Numbered from the stretch's first letter, positions 1 to 8,205 are shown. The stretch is 15,107 nt of DNA from Actinomycetota bacterium (GCA_947373075.1 CANBWF010000022.1:1-15107), one strand, 5' to 3'. Notes: a model not told the origin generated them from the letters alone. Translations and numbers: made by a program.

Positions 1-52
1 AGATTTAGGTAAAGATTTCACCAGCATCCAACAGAAGGGGAGCAGTCAGTGA
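1..52 (+). CDS. 3' end of upstream gene, possibly LytR-CpsA-Psr family (partial)
   Basis: An open frame runs in from the left edge and ends at the TGA at 50-52, overlapping the rsfS GTG start in a GTGA arrangement. The visible residues are DLGKDFTSIQQKGSSQ. A 4-base overlap of this kind is typical of translationally coupled actinobacterial genes, which supports a real gene end. In many actinobacteria the gene before rsfS is either nadD or a LytR-CpsA-Psr cell-wall ligase. The LGKDF string recalls the end of the LytR C-terminal domain, which favours the latter. Only 16 residues are visible, so the family is an inference. Confidence 0.45.
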   Translation, partial: DLGKDFTSIQQKGSSQ

Positions 53-408
53 CCGCTACCGACCAGTCATTAGCAATTGCCAAAGTTGCAGCCCAAGCTG
101 CCTTTGATAAGCAGGCAACAGAAATCACCCTGTTGGATGTGAGCGATCACCTCGTCATCACTGACTTATTTCTAATTTGCACTGCGCAAAACGATCGCCA
201 AGTTGGCGCAATCGTCGATGCAATCGAAGAAGTACTTGATGCCCAAGGGGTAAAGCCAATTAGACGTGAAGGTGAACGCGGGGGCCGTTGGGTGCTACTC
301 GATTACTTCGAAATGGTTGTTCATATTCAGCAAGCCGAAGAGCGTTCACTCTATGACTTAGAGCGACTTTGGCGGGACTGCCCACACATTCCCTTGGAAT
401 TGATCTAG
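49..408 (+). CDS. rsfS: Ribosome silencing factor RsfS
   Basis: RsfS (DUF143/Iojap family) binds ribosomal protein L14 on the 50S subunit and blocks joining with the 30S, damping translation in poor growth conditions. The 119-residue product has the normal family length. It carries the family signatures: LLDVSDHLVITDLFLICTA near residues 28-46, then NDRQVGAIVDAIEE, then the EGERGGRWVLLDY block around 74-87, followed by VVHIQ and the closing Y-D-L-E-R-L-W-x-D-C-P segment. The start is GTG at 49, preceded by an AAGGGGAG Shine-Dalgarno at about 35-42, and overlaps the upstream stop by 4 bases. The histidine phosphatase starts 2 bases after the stop, so the two are almost certainly one transcript. 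Its place before the phosphatase is the standard actinobacterial order. Confidence 0.95.
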   Translation: MTATDQSLAIAKVAAQAAFDKQATEITLLDVSDHLVITDLFLICTAQNDRQVGAIVDAIEEVLDAQGVKPIRREGERGGRWVLLDYFEMVVHIQQAEERSLYDLERLWRDCPHIPLELI

Positions 409-410
409 CA

Positions 411-1070
411 ATGACAGCGCGCACATTGGTTCTTTGGCGACATGGGCGAACCTCATGGAACTTAGCGAGCCGATTTCAAGGACAAGAAGATGTGCCGCTT
501 GATGAAGTCGGTTTCGATCAAGCTCGTCGCGCAGCTCAAACTTTGGTGGCATTGCAACCAACTCACATAATCTCAAGTGACTTAACGCGCGCTTTAGATA
601 CTGCTCGTGCATTGGCACGCCTTACCGATGTTGAAGTTGAGACGGATGAAGATCTGCGTGAGACTTTTGCCGGTGAATGGCAGGGTCTAACAAAAACCGA
701 ATTGATGGAACGCTACGCCGATGACTATGCGGCTTGGGGTGGCGACTCAAATGTGCGCCCTGGGGGCGGTGAAACACGCCTTGAAGTGGCCGAGCGGGTC
801 ATGCGCGCGATTTCTCGAGGTTTAGAGCGCGTTCCTGCTGGTGGCACGCTGGTTGTGGCATCGCATGGTGGTTCATTACGTGCTGCACTTGGTCGGTTAT
901 TGGCGCTCGAACCACCACAGTGGACTGCGCTTGGCGTATTGGCAAATGCCCAATGGTCGGTGTTACGCGAACTCGATGAAAATATTCCACGCCCTGCTGG
1001 CTTGCATTGGCGCCTAGCCGAATACAACGCTGGTTCATTGCCTGAGCCTGTGATGGGCGACGACCGCTAG
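411..1070 (+). CDS. Histidine phosphatase (phosphoglycerate mutase / GpgP-like)
   Basis: This is a 219-residue member of the histidine phosphatase (phosphoglycerate mutase-like) superfamily. The phosphate-accepting histidine is H11 in the L-W-R-H-G-R-T motif (R10-H11-G12), and the second catalytic histidine is H152 in the ASHGG motif. An E-T-F-A-G-E-W-Q-G segment matches the family's substrate-pocket region. The gene after rsfS in mycobacteria encodes glucosyl-3-phosphoglycerate phosphatase (GpgP). Whether this protein acts on the same sugar phosphate, on 3-phosphoglycerate or on another small phosphate ester cannot be read from the sequence. I chose ATG 411, 2 bases after the rsfS stop, over an in-frame TTG at 369, because the ATG places the beta strand and RHG motif at the usual distance from the N-terminus. 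No clear Shine-Dalgarno is seen, so translational coupling to rsfS is likely. Confidence 0.88.
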   Translation: MTARTLVLWRHGRTSWNLASRFQGQEDVPLDEVGFDQARRAAQTLVALQPTHIISSDLTRALDTARALARLTDVEVETDEDLRETFAGEWQGLTKTELMERYADDYAAWGGDSNVRPGGGETRLEVAERVMRAISRGLERVPAGGTLVVASHGGSLRAALGRLLALEPPQWTALGVLANAQWSVLRELDENIPRPAGLHWRLAEYNAGSLPEPVMGDDR

Positions 1071-1098
1071 CAGTTCGCCTGTGCAAATAGTTGTGCGG

Positions 1099-1104
1099 TA
1101 GCAT
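1099..1104 (+). promoter_or_regulatory. Possible -10 box of the tRNA-Ala promoter
   Basis: In the 44-base gap before the tRNA, TAGCAT at 1099-1104 fits the TANNNT form of a sigma-70-type -10 box and would start transcription near 1111, just before the mature 5' end. A weak TTCGCC at 1074-1079 with a 19-base spacer is the only -35 candidate. The match is poor, and read-through from the phosphatase gene is possible. Confidence 0.3.
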
Positions 1105-1114
1105 TGGGTGTTCT

Positions 1115-1191
<77 letters not shown>

Positions 1192-1212
1192 GGTATTGAA
1201 TAGGATTGAAAT

Positions 1213-2712
1213 ATGAGCAATCGCATTACCCATTGGATCGATGGCAAATTTTATGCCGGTCCAGCTGATCGAACAGGTCCAGTTTTTAATCCAGCAACCG
1301 GTGAACAAACTGGCACAGTTGATTTAGCGAGTACCGACGTAGTTGATGTTGCTGTCTCAGTTGCTGTTGCTGCTGGTAAGACTTGGGCTCAGACTTCACT
1401 AACTAAGCGCGTCGCTGTCTTATTCGAATTCCGTGAACTTTTGAATGCGCGTAAAGATGAAGTCATTGCACTTATCACCGCTGAACATGGCAAGACGCTT
1501 GAAGATGCTAGAGGCGAACTATCGCGTGGCCAGGAAGCAGTTGAGTTTGCTTGTGGTATTCCGCACTTGATGAAGGGTTCGTATTCAGAGGGTGTTTCAA
1601 CCGGCGTCGATGTTTACAGCATTCGCCAGCCTCTTGGAGTTGTTGGAATCATTTCGCCATTCAATTTTCCAGCCATGGTGCCAATGTGGTTTTTCCCTAT
1701 CGCAATCGCAACAGGTAACACCGTAATTGTTAAGCCAAGTGAAAAAGATCCAAGTGTGGTTAATTACATTGCCGAACTTTGGAAAGAAGCGGGCTTACCT
1801 GACGGCGTATTCAACGTAGTTCACGGCGATAAAGAATCTGTTGATCGCCTGCTAACACATCCAGACGTTAAGGCCATTAGTTTCGTTGGCTCAACGCCAA
1901 TCGCGAAATACATTTACGAAACTGGTACCGCACATGGCAAGCGTGTGCAGGCTCTTGGTGGTGCAAAGAACCACATGGTGGTCTTGCCGGATGCTGATCT
2001 AGATTTAGCGGCCGACAGTGCAGTTAATGCTGGTTTCGGTTCTGCTGGCGAACGCTGCATGGCGATCTCTGCGCTAGTTGCCGTTGAACCAGTAGCTGAT
2101 GAACTTATTGCCAAGATTGCCCAACGGGTAAGTACTCTTACTCTCGGTGCAGGCGTTACCAACTCAGACATGGGGCCACTAATCAGTGCGGTTCATCGCG
2201 ATAAAGTTCGTGGCTACATTGATGCTGGTGTCGAGGCTGGAGCAACTTTGGTGGTTGATGGCCGCAAACCTGAAATTTCTGATGAAGCATTGTCAGCCGG
2301 TTATTTCTTAGGGGCAACATTGTTCGACAATGTCACTCCAGACATGAGCATTTACCAGGAAGAAATCTTCGGCCCAGTACTTTGTGTCATCCGAGTTGCC
2401 ACTTACGAAGAAGCGCTCAAACTCGTGAACGAACATCCATACGGAAACGGCACCGCGATTTTCACAAACGATGGTGGCGCGGCGCGCAGGTTCCAGCATG
2501 AAGTACAAGTTGGCATGGTGGGCATCAACGTGCCAATCCCAGTGCCCATGGCTTACTACTCATTCGGTGGCTGGAAAGCATCGTTGTTTGGTGACACCCA
2601 TGCACACGGTGCTGAAGGAGTCCACTTCTTTACGCGTGGCAAAGTAGTAACAAGCCGCTGGTTAGATCCAAGTCACGGTGGCCTGAACTTAGGTTTCCCA
2701 ACTAACGGCTAA
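1213..2712 (+). CDS. mmsA: CoA-acylating methylmalonate-semialdehyde dehydrogenase
   Basis: This 499-residue aldehyde dehydrogenase oxidises methylmalonate or malonate semialdehyde with NAD and CoA to propionyl-CoA or acetyl-CoA. It would act in valine, pyrimidine/beta-alanine or inositol breakdown. Family-specific features are the SPFNFPAMVPMWFFPIAIA block (S148 onward), the G-E-R-C-M-A-I-S active-site string with catalytic C282, the EEIFGPVL motif near 390, and the YSFGGWKASLFGD close near the C-terminus. SPFNFP and the GERCMA context separate this acylating family from ordinary aldehyde dehydrogenases. It starts at ATG 1213 with AGGA at 1202-1205, 7 bases upstream. The same bases form a TAGGAT -10-like box 6 bases before the ATG, so a leaderless transcript is an alternative. 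No isobutyrate or inositol pathway gene is beside it, so the physiological substrate is not determined. Confidence 0.93.
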   Translation: MSNRITHWIDGKFYAGPADRTGPVFNPATGEQTGTVDLASTDVVDVAVSVAVAAGKTWAQTSLTKRVAVLFEFRELLNARKDEVIALITAEHGKTLEDARGELSRGQEAVEFACGIPHLMKGSYSEGVSTGVDVYSIRQPLGVVGIISPFNFPAMVPMWFFPIAIATGNTVIVKPSEKDPSVVNYIAELWKEAGLPDGVFNVVHGDKESVDRLLTHPDVKAISFVGSTPIAKYIYETGTAHGKRVQALGGAKNHMVVLPDADLDLAADSAVNAGFGSAGERCMAISALVAVEPVADELIAKIAQRVSTLTLGAGVTNSDMGPLISAVHRDKVRGYIDAGVEAGATLVVDGRKPEISDEALSAGYFLGATLFDNVTPDMSIYQEEIFGPVLCVIRVATYEEALKLVNEHPYGNGTAIFTNDGGAARRFQHEVQVGMVGINVPIPVPMAYYSFGGWKASLFGDTHAHGAEGVHFFTRGKVVTSRWLDPSHGGLNLGFPTNG

Positions 2713-2756
2713 TACTTGGGTAGGCTAGGTTTCTAGCAAACTTCCCCGGAGTGCAT

Positions 2757-3755
2757 ATGAACCTGAAAAATCGGGATTTCCTAAAGGAAATCGATTTCAC
2801 TGCAGACGAATTGCAGTATCTAATCGACCTTGCCATCGAACTCAAGGCAGCCAAGCGTGAGCGCCGCGAAGTAAAGCATTTGCAAGATCGAAATATTGCG
2901 CTCATTTTTGAAAAAACCTCAACGCGAACCCGATGTGCATTTGAAGTTGCTGCATTCGATCAAGGTGCCCACACCACTTACTTAGATGGGCAGTCGTCCC
3001 AGGTAGGTCACAAAGAATCAATCGCAGACACGGCCCGAGTTTTATCGCGCTATTACGATGCAATTCAGTTTCGTGGCAAGTCTCAAGAAATGGTCGAAGA
3101 GCTTGCGCAATTCTCGGACGTTCCGGTTTACAACGGGCTAACCGATGAATGGCATCCAACGCAGATGCTTGCCGATTTCCAAACCATGATCGAACACACT
3201 GGTCGCAAAACTAATGAACTAAGTTTTGCTTACGTTGGTGATGCCCGAAACAACATGGGTCATTCGCTTTTGATGATGGGCGCAATTATGGGTTGCGATG
3301 TGCGCATCGCGGGTCCATCCGAGTTGCTGCCTTCGGCCGAGATCCGTGCGCTTGCTGACGCCGCTGCGGCCAAAAGTGGAGCGCGCATCACTTTGACTGA
3401 CTCAATGGACGAGGCGCTTCTTGGCGCACAGTTTGTGCACACTGATGTTTGGGTTTCAATGGGCGAATCACCTGAAATCTGGAATGAGCGCGTTAAATTG
3501 CTTTCGCCTTACCAAGTAAACCGTGAAGCTTTGGCTAAAACAGGAGTTGCTGATGTGAAGTTCATGCACTGCCTGCCAGGTTTCCACAATGAGCAAACCA
3601 CGATTGGTTTTGAAATCGCGAGTAAAACTGGAATGCACGAAGGTCTTGAAGTTACTCATGATATTTTCGAATCTGATTTGAGTGTCGTTTTTGATCAGGC
3701 AGAAAATCGGATGCACACTATTAAAGCGATCATGGTCGCAACCATCGGAGACTAA
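2757..3755 (+). CDS. argF: Ornithine carbamoyltransferase, long E. coli ArgF/ArcB-like form
   Basis: The enzyme converts carbamoyl phosphate and ornithine to citrulline and phosphate, or the reverse in the arginine deiminase route. Seen in the 332-residue product: carbamoyl-phosphate motif S-T-R-T-R at 55-59, H-P-T-Q at 133-136, ornithine-loop S-M-G at 234-236, and H-C-L-P-G-F-H starting at H271 with the catalytic Cys272. The usual motif is HCLPAFH, so Gly replaces Ala. Length and the blocks around FEVAAFDQGA, GHKESI and the C-terminal VFDQAENRMHTIKA resemble E. coli ArgF and ArcB rather than the shorter (about 310-residue) enzyme of most actinobacterial arg clusters. No other arg or arc gene is beside it, so an anabolic or catabolic role is open. 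ATG 2757 has GGAG at 2748-2751 with 5-base spacing; the in-frame GTG at 2751 overlaps that site and is less likely. Confidence 0.93.
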   Translation: MNLKNRDFLKEIDFTADELQYLIDLAIELKAAKRERREVKHLQDRNIALIFEKTSTRTRCAFEVAAFDQGAHTTYLDGQSSQVGHKESIADTARVLSRYYDAIQFRGKSQEMVEELAQFSDVPVYNGLTDEWHPTQMLADFQTMIEHTGRKTNELSFAYVGDARNNMGHSLLMMGAIMGCDVRIAGPSELLPSAEIRALADAAAAKSGARITLTDSMDEALLGAQFVHTDVWVSMGESPEIWNERVKLLSPYQVNREALAKTGVADVKFMHCLPGFHNEQTTIGFEIASKTGMHEGLEVTHDIFESDLSVVFDQAENRMHTIKAIMVATIGD

Positions 3756-4825
3756 TGTCCAATCTGTTTGATCCAATCACAGTAGGAAATATCTCGATTA
3801 AAAATCGAGTCTGGGTTAGCCCAATGTGTCAGTACTCGGCCATTGATGGCGTGATGCAGGATTGGCATGCAATTCACTACGGATCGTTGATTACGGGTGG
3901 CTCTGGCTTAGTGATGGTAGAGGCAACTGGCATTCGACCTGAAGGTCGTATCTCACCGCAGTGTTTAGGAATATGGACCGATCAGCAAGCTCAAGTGTTG
4001 GGAGAGTTGCCTAACTTCGCACACAAACATGGCGTGAAGATGGGAATTCAACTTGCTCACGCAGGTCGCAAAGCTTCAACTGCAGCGCCGTGGCTTGGCG
4101 GGCAACCACTTGCCCCAGAAGATGGTGGCTGGCAAACAGTGGCTCCATCAGCAATTGCTTTTGGAAGTTACCCTGAGCCGCGAGAACTTACCACTGTAGA
4201 AATAGGTCAACTTCGCGCAGACTTTGTTGCTGCGGCTGAGCGCGCACTTTTCGCCGGCTTTGATGTAATCGAATTACATGTGGCGCACGGGTATTTGTTA
4301 CACGAATTCTTGTCACCAATTTCAAATCAGCGCACCGATGAATACGGTGGCTCGTTTGAAAATCGCATTCGCCTACTGATTGAAATTGCGCGCGAGATTC
4401 GTGTTGTAATCTCACCAGCTCGTGCATTGTTTGTTCGCCTCTCTTGCACCGACTGGGTCCCTGGCGGCTGGGCCATTGAAGACAGCGTTGAACTTGCTCG
4501 CGAATTGAAAGCAGCGGGCGTTGATCTTGTGGACTGCTCATCGGCCGGAACAACTCCAGATGCGCAGATTCCAGTTGGGCCAGGTTTCCAGGTGCCGTTT
4601 GCGCAGCGGATACGCCAAGAGGCGCAGATTGCTACCAGCGCAGTGGGCATGATTGATTCAGCCCAGCAGGCCCAACAGATTGTTGAATCAGGACAGGCAG
4701 ATGCGGTGATGCTTGGCAGAGCCATGTTGGGCAACCCACGTTGGCCACTGCAGGCTGCCAGTGAATTAGGGGTAGAAGTGCCCTGGCCAAGCCAGTATCA
4801 ACGGGGAGTTTTACGTAAGCCCTAA
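3755..4825 (+). CDS. NADH:flavin oxidoreductase, Old Yellow Enzyme family (YqjM-type)
   Basis: This is a 356-residue FMN-dependent TIM-barrel ene-reductase. These enzymes use NAD(P)H to reduce activated C=C bonds of enals, enones, maleimides or nitro compounds. YqjM-class hallmarks are visible: the N-terminal S-P-M-C-Q-Y-S stretch with C25 and Y27 (YqjM has Cys26 and Tyr28), D-W-H-x-x-H-Y-G, the EATGIRPEGRISPQ block, QLAHAGRKAS, the substrate-binding pair H175 and H178 in H-V-A-H-G-Y-L-L-H, and the D-E-Y-G-G-S-F-E-N-R signature. The C-terminal G-R-A-M-L-G-N-P phosphate-binding segment is present. The ATG shares one base with the argF stop (TAATG), and GGAG at 3747-3750 serves as ribosome binding site, so it is translated with argF. 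The natural substrate is unknown, and no metabolic link to ornithine carbamoyltransferase is evident. Confidence 0.92.
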   Translation: MSNLFDPITVGNISIKNRVWVSPMCQYSAIDGVMQDWHAIHYGSLITGGSGLVMVEATGIRPEGRISPQCLGIWTDQQAQVLGELPNFAHKHGVKMGIQLAHAGRKASTAAPWLGGQPLAPEDGGWQTVAPSAIAFGSYPEPRELTTVEIGQLRADFVAAAERALFAGFDVIELHVAHGYLLHEFLSPISNQRTDEYGGSFENRIRLLIEIAREIRVVISPARALFVRLSCTDWVPGGWAIEDSVELARELKAAGVDLVDCSSAGTTPDAQIPVGPGFQVPFAQRIRQEAQIATSAVGMIDSAQQAQQIVESGQADAVMLGRAMLGNPRWPLQAASELGVEVPWPSQYQRGVLRKP

Positions 4826-4853
4826 GCATTTCGCTAGAGCTGTGTTGCTCAAG

Positions 4854-4859
4854 TATTCT
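4854..4859 (+). promoter_or_regulatory. Possible -10 box for leuS (leaderless or very short leader)
   Basis: TATTCT at 4854-4859 fits TANNNT and lies 8 bases before ATG 4868, placing a predicted start of transcription within about two bases of the start codon. A weak TTCGCT at 4830-4835 is the only -35 candidate. The 42-base gap before leuS has a GGGG run (4861-4864) only 3 bases from the ATG, too close for a normal Shine-Dalgarno. The identical hexamer lies before comEA. Confidence 0.33.
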
Positions 4860-4867
4860 TGGGGATT

Positions 4868-7342
4868 ATGAGTGAAACGCCAGTTGACCCAAATTTTTAT
4901 GATGTGCACGCCGTTCAAGATAAATGGCTGCCAATTTGGGATGAACTAGCACCGTTTCGCAGTGGTCGCCCAGACGATACTCGGCCAACCAAGTATGTGT
5001 TGGATATGTTCCCTTACCCATCTGGCGACTTACACATGGGACATGCTGAGGCTTACGCGCTTGGTGATGTGATTGCCCGCTATTGGGTTCACAAAGGTTT
5101 TAACGTTTTACATCCAATCGGTTGGGATGCTTTCGGTTTGCCAGCTGAGAATGCAGCTATCAAGCGCGGGGAAGATCCAAAATCTTGGACTTACGAAAAC
5201 ATTGCGATGCAGAAGTCTTCAATGCGTCGTTATGCCTGTTCATTCGACTGGGATCGCGTACTAAATACTTGCGACCCTGAGTACTACAAGTGGAATCAGT
5301 GGCTGTTCCTGCAGATGTACGAACGTGGTTTGGCGTACCGCAAAAACTCCGCAGTTAACTGGTGTCCTTCGTGTCAGACAGTTTTGGCTAACGAGCAAGT
5401 TGTTGGCGGGTTATGTGAGCGCTGTGATTCACAGGTCACCAAGAAGAAGTTGAACCAGTGGTATTTCAAAATCACTGATTATGCCGATCGCTTACTTGAG
5501 GACATGTCTGAACTTGAAGGCAATTGGCCGGAAAAAGTTCTGCTGATGCAACGCAACTGGATTGGTCGTTCAACTGGAGCAGAAGTTAGTTTCGATATTG
5601 AAGGTCGCGACGAGCCGGTAGTGGTTTACACAACGCGCCCTGACACTCTTTATGGGGCGACCTTCTTTGTTGTGGCCGTAGATTCAGATTTAGCTGCCAG
5701 TCTTGCTGCAGGTTCTGAAAGTGAAGCTGAATTCAACACTTATCTCAACCAGGTTAAGTCGACTAGCGAAATGGATCGATTAGCTACTGATCGACCTAAG
5801 ACCGGCGTTTTCTTAAACCGTTACGCAATCAATCCAGTTAATGGCGAACGTTTGCCGATCTGGGCTAGTGATTATGTTTTGGCTGATTATGGAACTGGCG
5901 CGGTTATGGCTGTGCCCGCTCACGACCAGCGCGATCTTGATTTCGCACGCACTTTTAATTTGCCGGTTCGAGTTGTGGTGGAATCTGAAACAGATCCTGC
6001 AGAAACTGGCGAAGCAACTGCAGATGACGGCGCACACGTGAATTCGGGTCCACTTGATGGTCTGGGCAAGGCAGAAGCGATTGCAAAAATGATCGACATT
6101 TTGCAAGGTGAAGGTCGTGGCAAGTCTGCAACCAATTACCGTTTGCGCGATTGGCTTATTAGTCGTCAGCGTTATTGGGGCACCCCAATCCCAATCATCC
6201 ACTGCCCTGACTGTGGTGAAGTTCCGGTTCCTGAATCACAACTTCCGGTTGTTTTGCCGGATGCGGCAGGTCTTGATCTTTCGCCTAAGGGAGAATCGCC
6301 GCTGGGCGCAGCAGATGAATGGGCTAATGTCCCTTGTCCTAAGTGTGGCATTCAGGCTCGTCGTGATTCCGACACCATGGATACATTCGTGGACTCGTCT
6401 TGGTATTACCTGCGTTACTTGAACCCGCAGTTGGACACCGCGCCATTTGAAAAAGCAGAAGCAAATCGTTGGCTACCAATTGATCAGTATGTTGGTGGCG
6501 TAACGCACGCAATTTTGCATTTGCTCTACAGTCGCTTCTTTACCAAAGTCATGTTCGATATGGGTCTTGTTGATTTCAAAGAACCGTTCACTCGTTTGCT
6601 TAATCAGGGCATGGTTGTAATGGATGGCTCTGCCATGAGTAAGAGCCGTGGCAACCTAGTACGACTCTCTGATGAGTTGGATGCGCACGGTGTTGACGCT
6701 GTTCGTCTGACAATGGTCTTTGCTGGCCCACCAGAGGACGACATTGACTGGTCAGACGTTTCGCCAGGTGGAGCAAAGAAGTTTTTGGCCCGCGCCTGGC
6801 GTCTATCTGGCGACGTTAATAGCGCAGTGGACATCGATTTCGCCACCGGCGACTTGGCGTTGCGCAAAGTAACTCACAAAGCAATGGCGGATAGCGAACT
6901 AGCTTTAGAAAGTAACCGCTTCAATGTGGTGGTTGCTCGCGCAATGGAATTGGTCAATGCAACGCGTAAAGCGATTGACTCTGGTTGCGGCTCTGCTGAT
7001 GCTGCTGTGCGTGAAGCAACGCACACCGTTGCCATCCTGTTATCACTAGTCGCGCCATACACAGCTGAAGAAATGTGGGCTCGGATGGGCTACGAGCCAT
7101 CCGTGGCTCTTGCTCCTTGGCCAATTGCTGATCCAGCACTTCTAGTTGAAGATGAAACTGAATGTGTTGTACAGATTAATGGCAAGATCCGCAAGCGTCT
7201 TCAGGTTCCACCAACAATTTCTGAAGCAGATTTGCGTGAACTTGCTATGTCTCAAGAAAATGTCATCGCCGAAATCGCGGGTCGCGAGCCGAAAGTTGTA
7301 ATCGTTCGTCCGCCAAAAATCGTCAACATCGTACTTGGCTAA
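4868..7342 (+). CDS. leuS: Leucyl-tRNA synthetase
   Basis: LeuS charges tRNA-Leu with leucine and edits mischarged products. It is a class I synthetase of normal bacterial length (824 residues). In order: HIGH-type motif H-M-G-H at 56-59 after PYPSGDL; a zinc-type cluster C166/C169 and C183/C186; an editing insertion with TTRPDTLYGATF and the YGTGAVMAVPAHD block (editing aspartate); a second Cys cluster C446/C449 and C490/C493; the DTMDTFVDSSWYYLRY block; and the KMSKS-type motif, here A589-M-S-K-S-R-G-N. The C-terminal anticodon and tail domains are complete. I chose ATG 4868; an in-frame TTG at 4859 adds three residues and has no better binding site. The first Lys of KMSKS is Ala. DegV begins 6 bases after the stop, suggesting one transcript. 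Confidence 0.97.
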   Translation: MSETPVDPNFYDVHAVQDKWLPIWDELAPFRSGRPDDTRPTKYVLDMFPYPSGDLHMGHAEAYALGDVIARYWVHKGFNVLHPIGWDAFGLPAENAAIKRGEDPKSWTYENIAMQKSSMRRYACSFDWDRVLNTCDPEYYKWNQWLFLQMYERGLAYRKNSAVNWCPSCQTVLANEQVVGGLCERCDSQVTKKKLNQWYFKITDYADRLLEDMSELEGNWPEKVLLMQRNWIGRSTGAEVSFDIEGRDEPVVVYTTRPDTLYGATFFVVAVDSDLAASLAAGSESEAEFNTYLNQVKSTSEMDRLATDRPKTGVFLNRYAINPVNGERLPIWASDYVLADYGTGAVMAVPAHDQRDLDFARTFNLPVRVVVESETDPAETGEATADDGAHVNSGPLDGLGKAEAIAKMIDILQGEGRGKSATNYRLRDWLISRQRYWGTPIPIIHCPDCGEVPVPESQLPVVLPDAAGLDLSPKGESPLGAADEWANVPCPKCGIQARRDSDTMDTFVDSSWYYLRYLNPQLDTAPFEKAEANRWLPIDQYVGGVTHAILHLLYSRFFTKVMFDMGLVDFKEPFTRLLNQGMVVMDGSAMSKSRGNLVRLSDELDAHGVDAVRLTMVFAGPPEDDIDWSDVSPGGAKKFLARAWRLSGDVNSAVDIDFATGDLALRKVTHKAMADSELALESNRFNVVVARAMELVNATRKAIDSGCGSADAAVREATHTVAILLSLVAPYTAEEMWARMGYEPSVALAPWPIADPALLVEDETECVVQINGKIRKRLQVPPTISEADLRELAMSQENVIAEIAGREPKVVIVRPPKIVNIVLG

Positions 7343-7348
7343 TCGCAA

Positions 7349-8185
7349 ATGAAAATAGGTTTCGTCACCGATTCCACTTCCTACTTGCCTGAAAACATTC
7401 GGGCACAGTTTGATGTTGAAGTCGTTCCTGTTCAGGTTGTGATTGATGGAAAAGCCTATGACGAAGGTAGCGAGATCACCTCTGAGATAGTTGCGCAGGC
7501 CCTGAAGCAAGGTAAAGCAGTAACTACATCAAGGCCGAGTTCTGCCCAGTTCATTGCTGCATATCAGCGAGTACTAGATCGTGGTTACGACCAAATCATT
7601 AGCGTCCACTTGTCTTCAGAGCTATCCGGGACTTACGAATCTGCTTTGCTGGCGGTAGCAAAATCAGAACTACCGGTGCGCGTTATAGATTCACGAAATA
7701 TTGCACTTGCTATGGGCTATCCACTTATTGGTGGAGTTCGCTTGGCCCGAACCGGCGCCCCAATTGATGATGTCGAGGACTACATCCGTAATCGCTGTGA
7801 ACAGTCAACAATCATCTTTTATGTAGATAGCTTGGAACACCTAAAGCGTGGCGGTCGCATAAGTGCATTGCAGTCGCGCATTGGTACCGCGCTTTCGTTA
7901 AAGCCATTGCTAACTGTGGTGAATGGCCAGATTGTGCAACGCGAGCTAGTGCGAAATTCGCAGCGGGCACTGGCGCGCATTGTCGAAATCGCCCAATCAT
8001 CTGGAACTTTGCCCAGTGAGTTAGCGATTCTGCATGTAACCGCGCAAAACTCAGCGGAGAAAATCGCAGCCCAGATTTCCCAAAAACTCGATAACGCCGA
8101 AATTCCGGTAATTCCTGCTGGGGCAGTGGTCGGAACCCATTTGGGACCAGGCGCAATAGCGCTTGTTATCAGCCCACTTTCTTAA
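7349..8185 (+). CDS. DegV family fatty-acid-binding protein
   Basis: DegV/EDD-fold proteins bind a fatty acid in a buried pocket. In Firmicutes the FakB members present it to the kinase FakA for phosphorylation and use in phospholipid synthesis. The 278-residue product has normal length and the expected blocks: IGFVTDSTSYLPE at the N-terminus, the T-T-S-R-P-S carboxylate-binding loop at 59-64, SVHLSSELSGTYESA, VIDSRNIALAMGYP, L-K-R-G-G-R-I-S at 165-172, LKPLLTVVNGQI, and the closing THLGPGAIALVI. No FakA-like kinase lies next to it, so the partner is unknown. The ATG lies 6 bases after the leuS stop with no clear Shine-Dalgarno, so re-initiation after leuS is likely. Its position between leuS and comEA is standard for actinobacteria. 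Confidence 0.92.
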   Translation: MKIGFVTDSTSYLPENIRAQFDVEVVPVQVVIDGKAYDEGSEITSEIVAQALKQGKAVTTSRPSSAQFIAAYQRVLDRGYDQIISVHLSSELSGTYESALLAVAKSELPVRVIDSRNIALAMGYPLIGGVRLARTGAPIDDVEDYIRNRCEQSTIIFYVDSLEHLKRGGRISALQSRIGTALSLKPLLTVVNGQIVQRELVRNSQRALARIVEIAQSSGTLPSELAILHVTAQNSAEKIAAQISQKLDNAEIPVIPAGAVVGTHLGPGAIALVISPLS

Positions 8186-8205
8186 ACCATCAGCCAAGTA
8201 GGTAA

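Noticed and set aside
369..410. TTG-initiated extension of the histidine phosphatase overlapping rsfS
   Set aside because: ATG 411 places the RHG motif at the usual distance from the N-terminus and sits directly after the rsfS stop.
4826..4867. Search for a second copy of the tRNA-Ala 3' end (attachment-site duplicate) at the far end of the metabolic block
   Set aside because: No stretch resembling the T arm and acceptor end of the tRNA is present here, and there is no integrase gene in the window.
5813..6202. Reverse-strand open frame of 129 codons inside leuS
   Set aside because: It lies wholly within the conserved LeuS frame and its composition looks like a random antisense translation.
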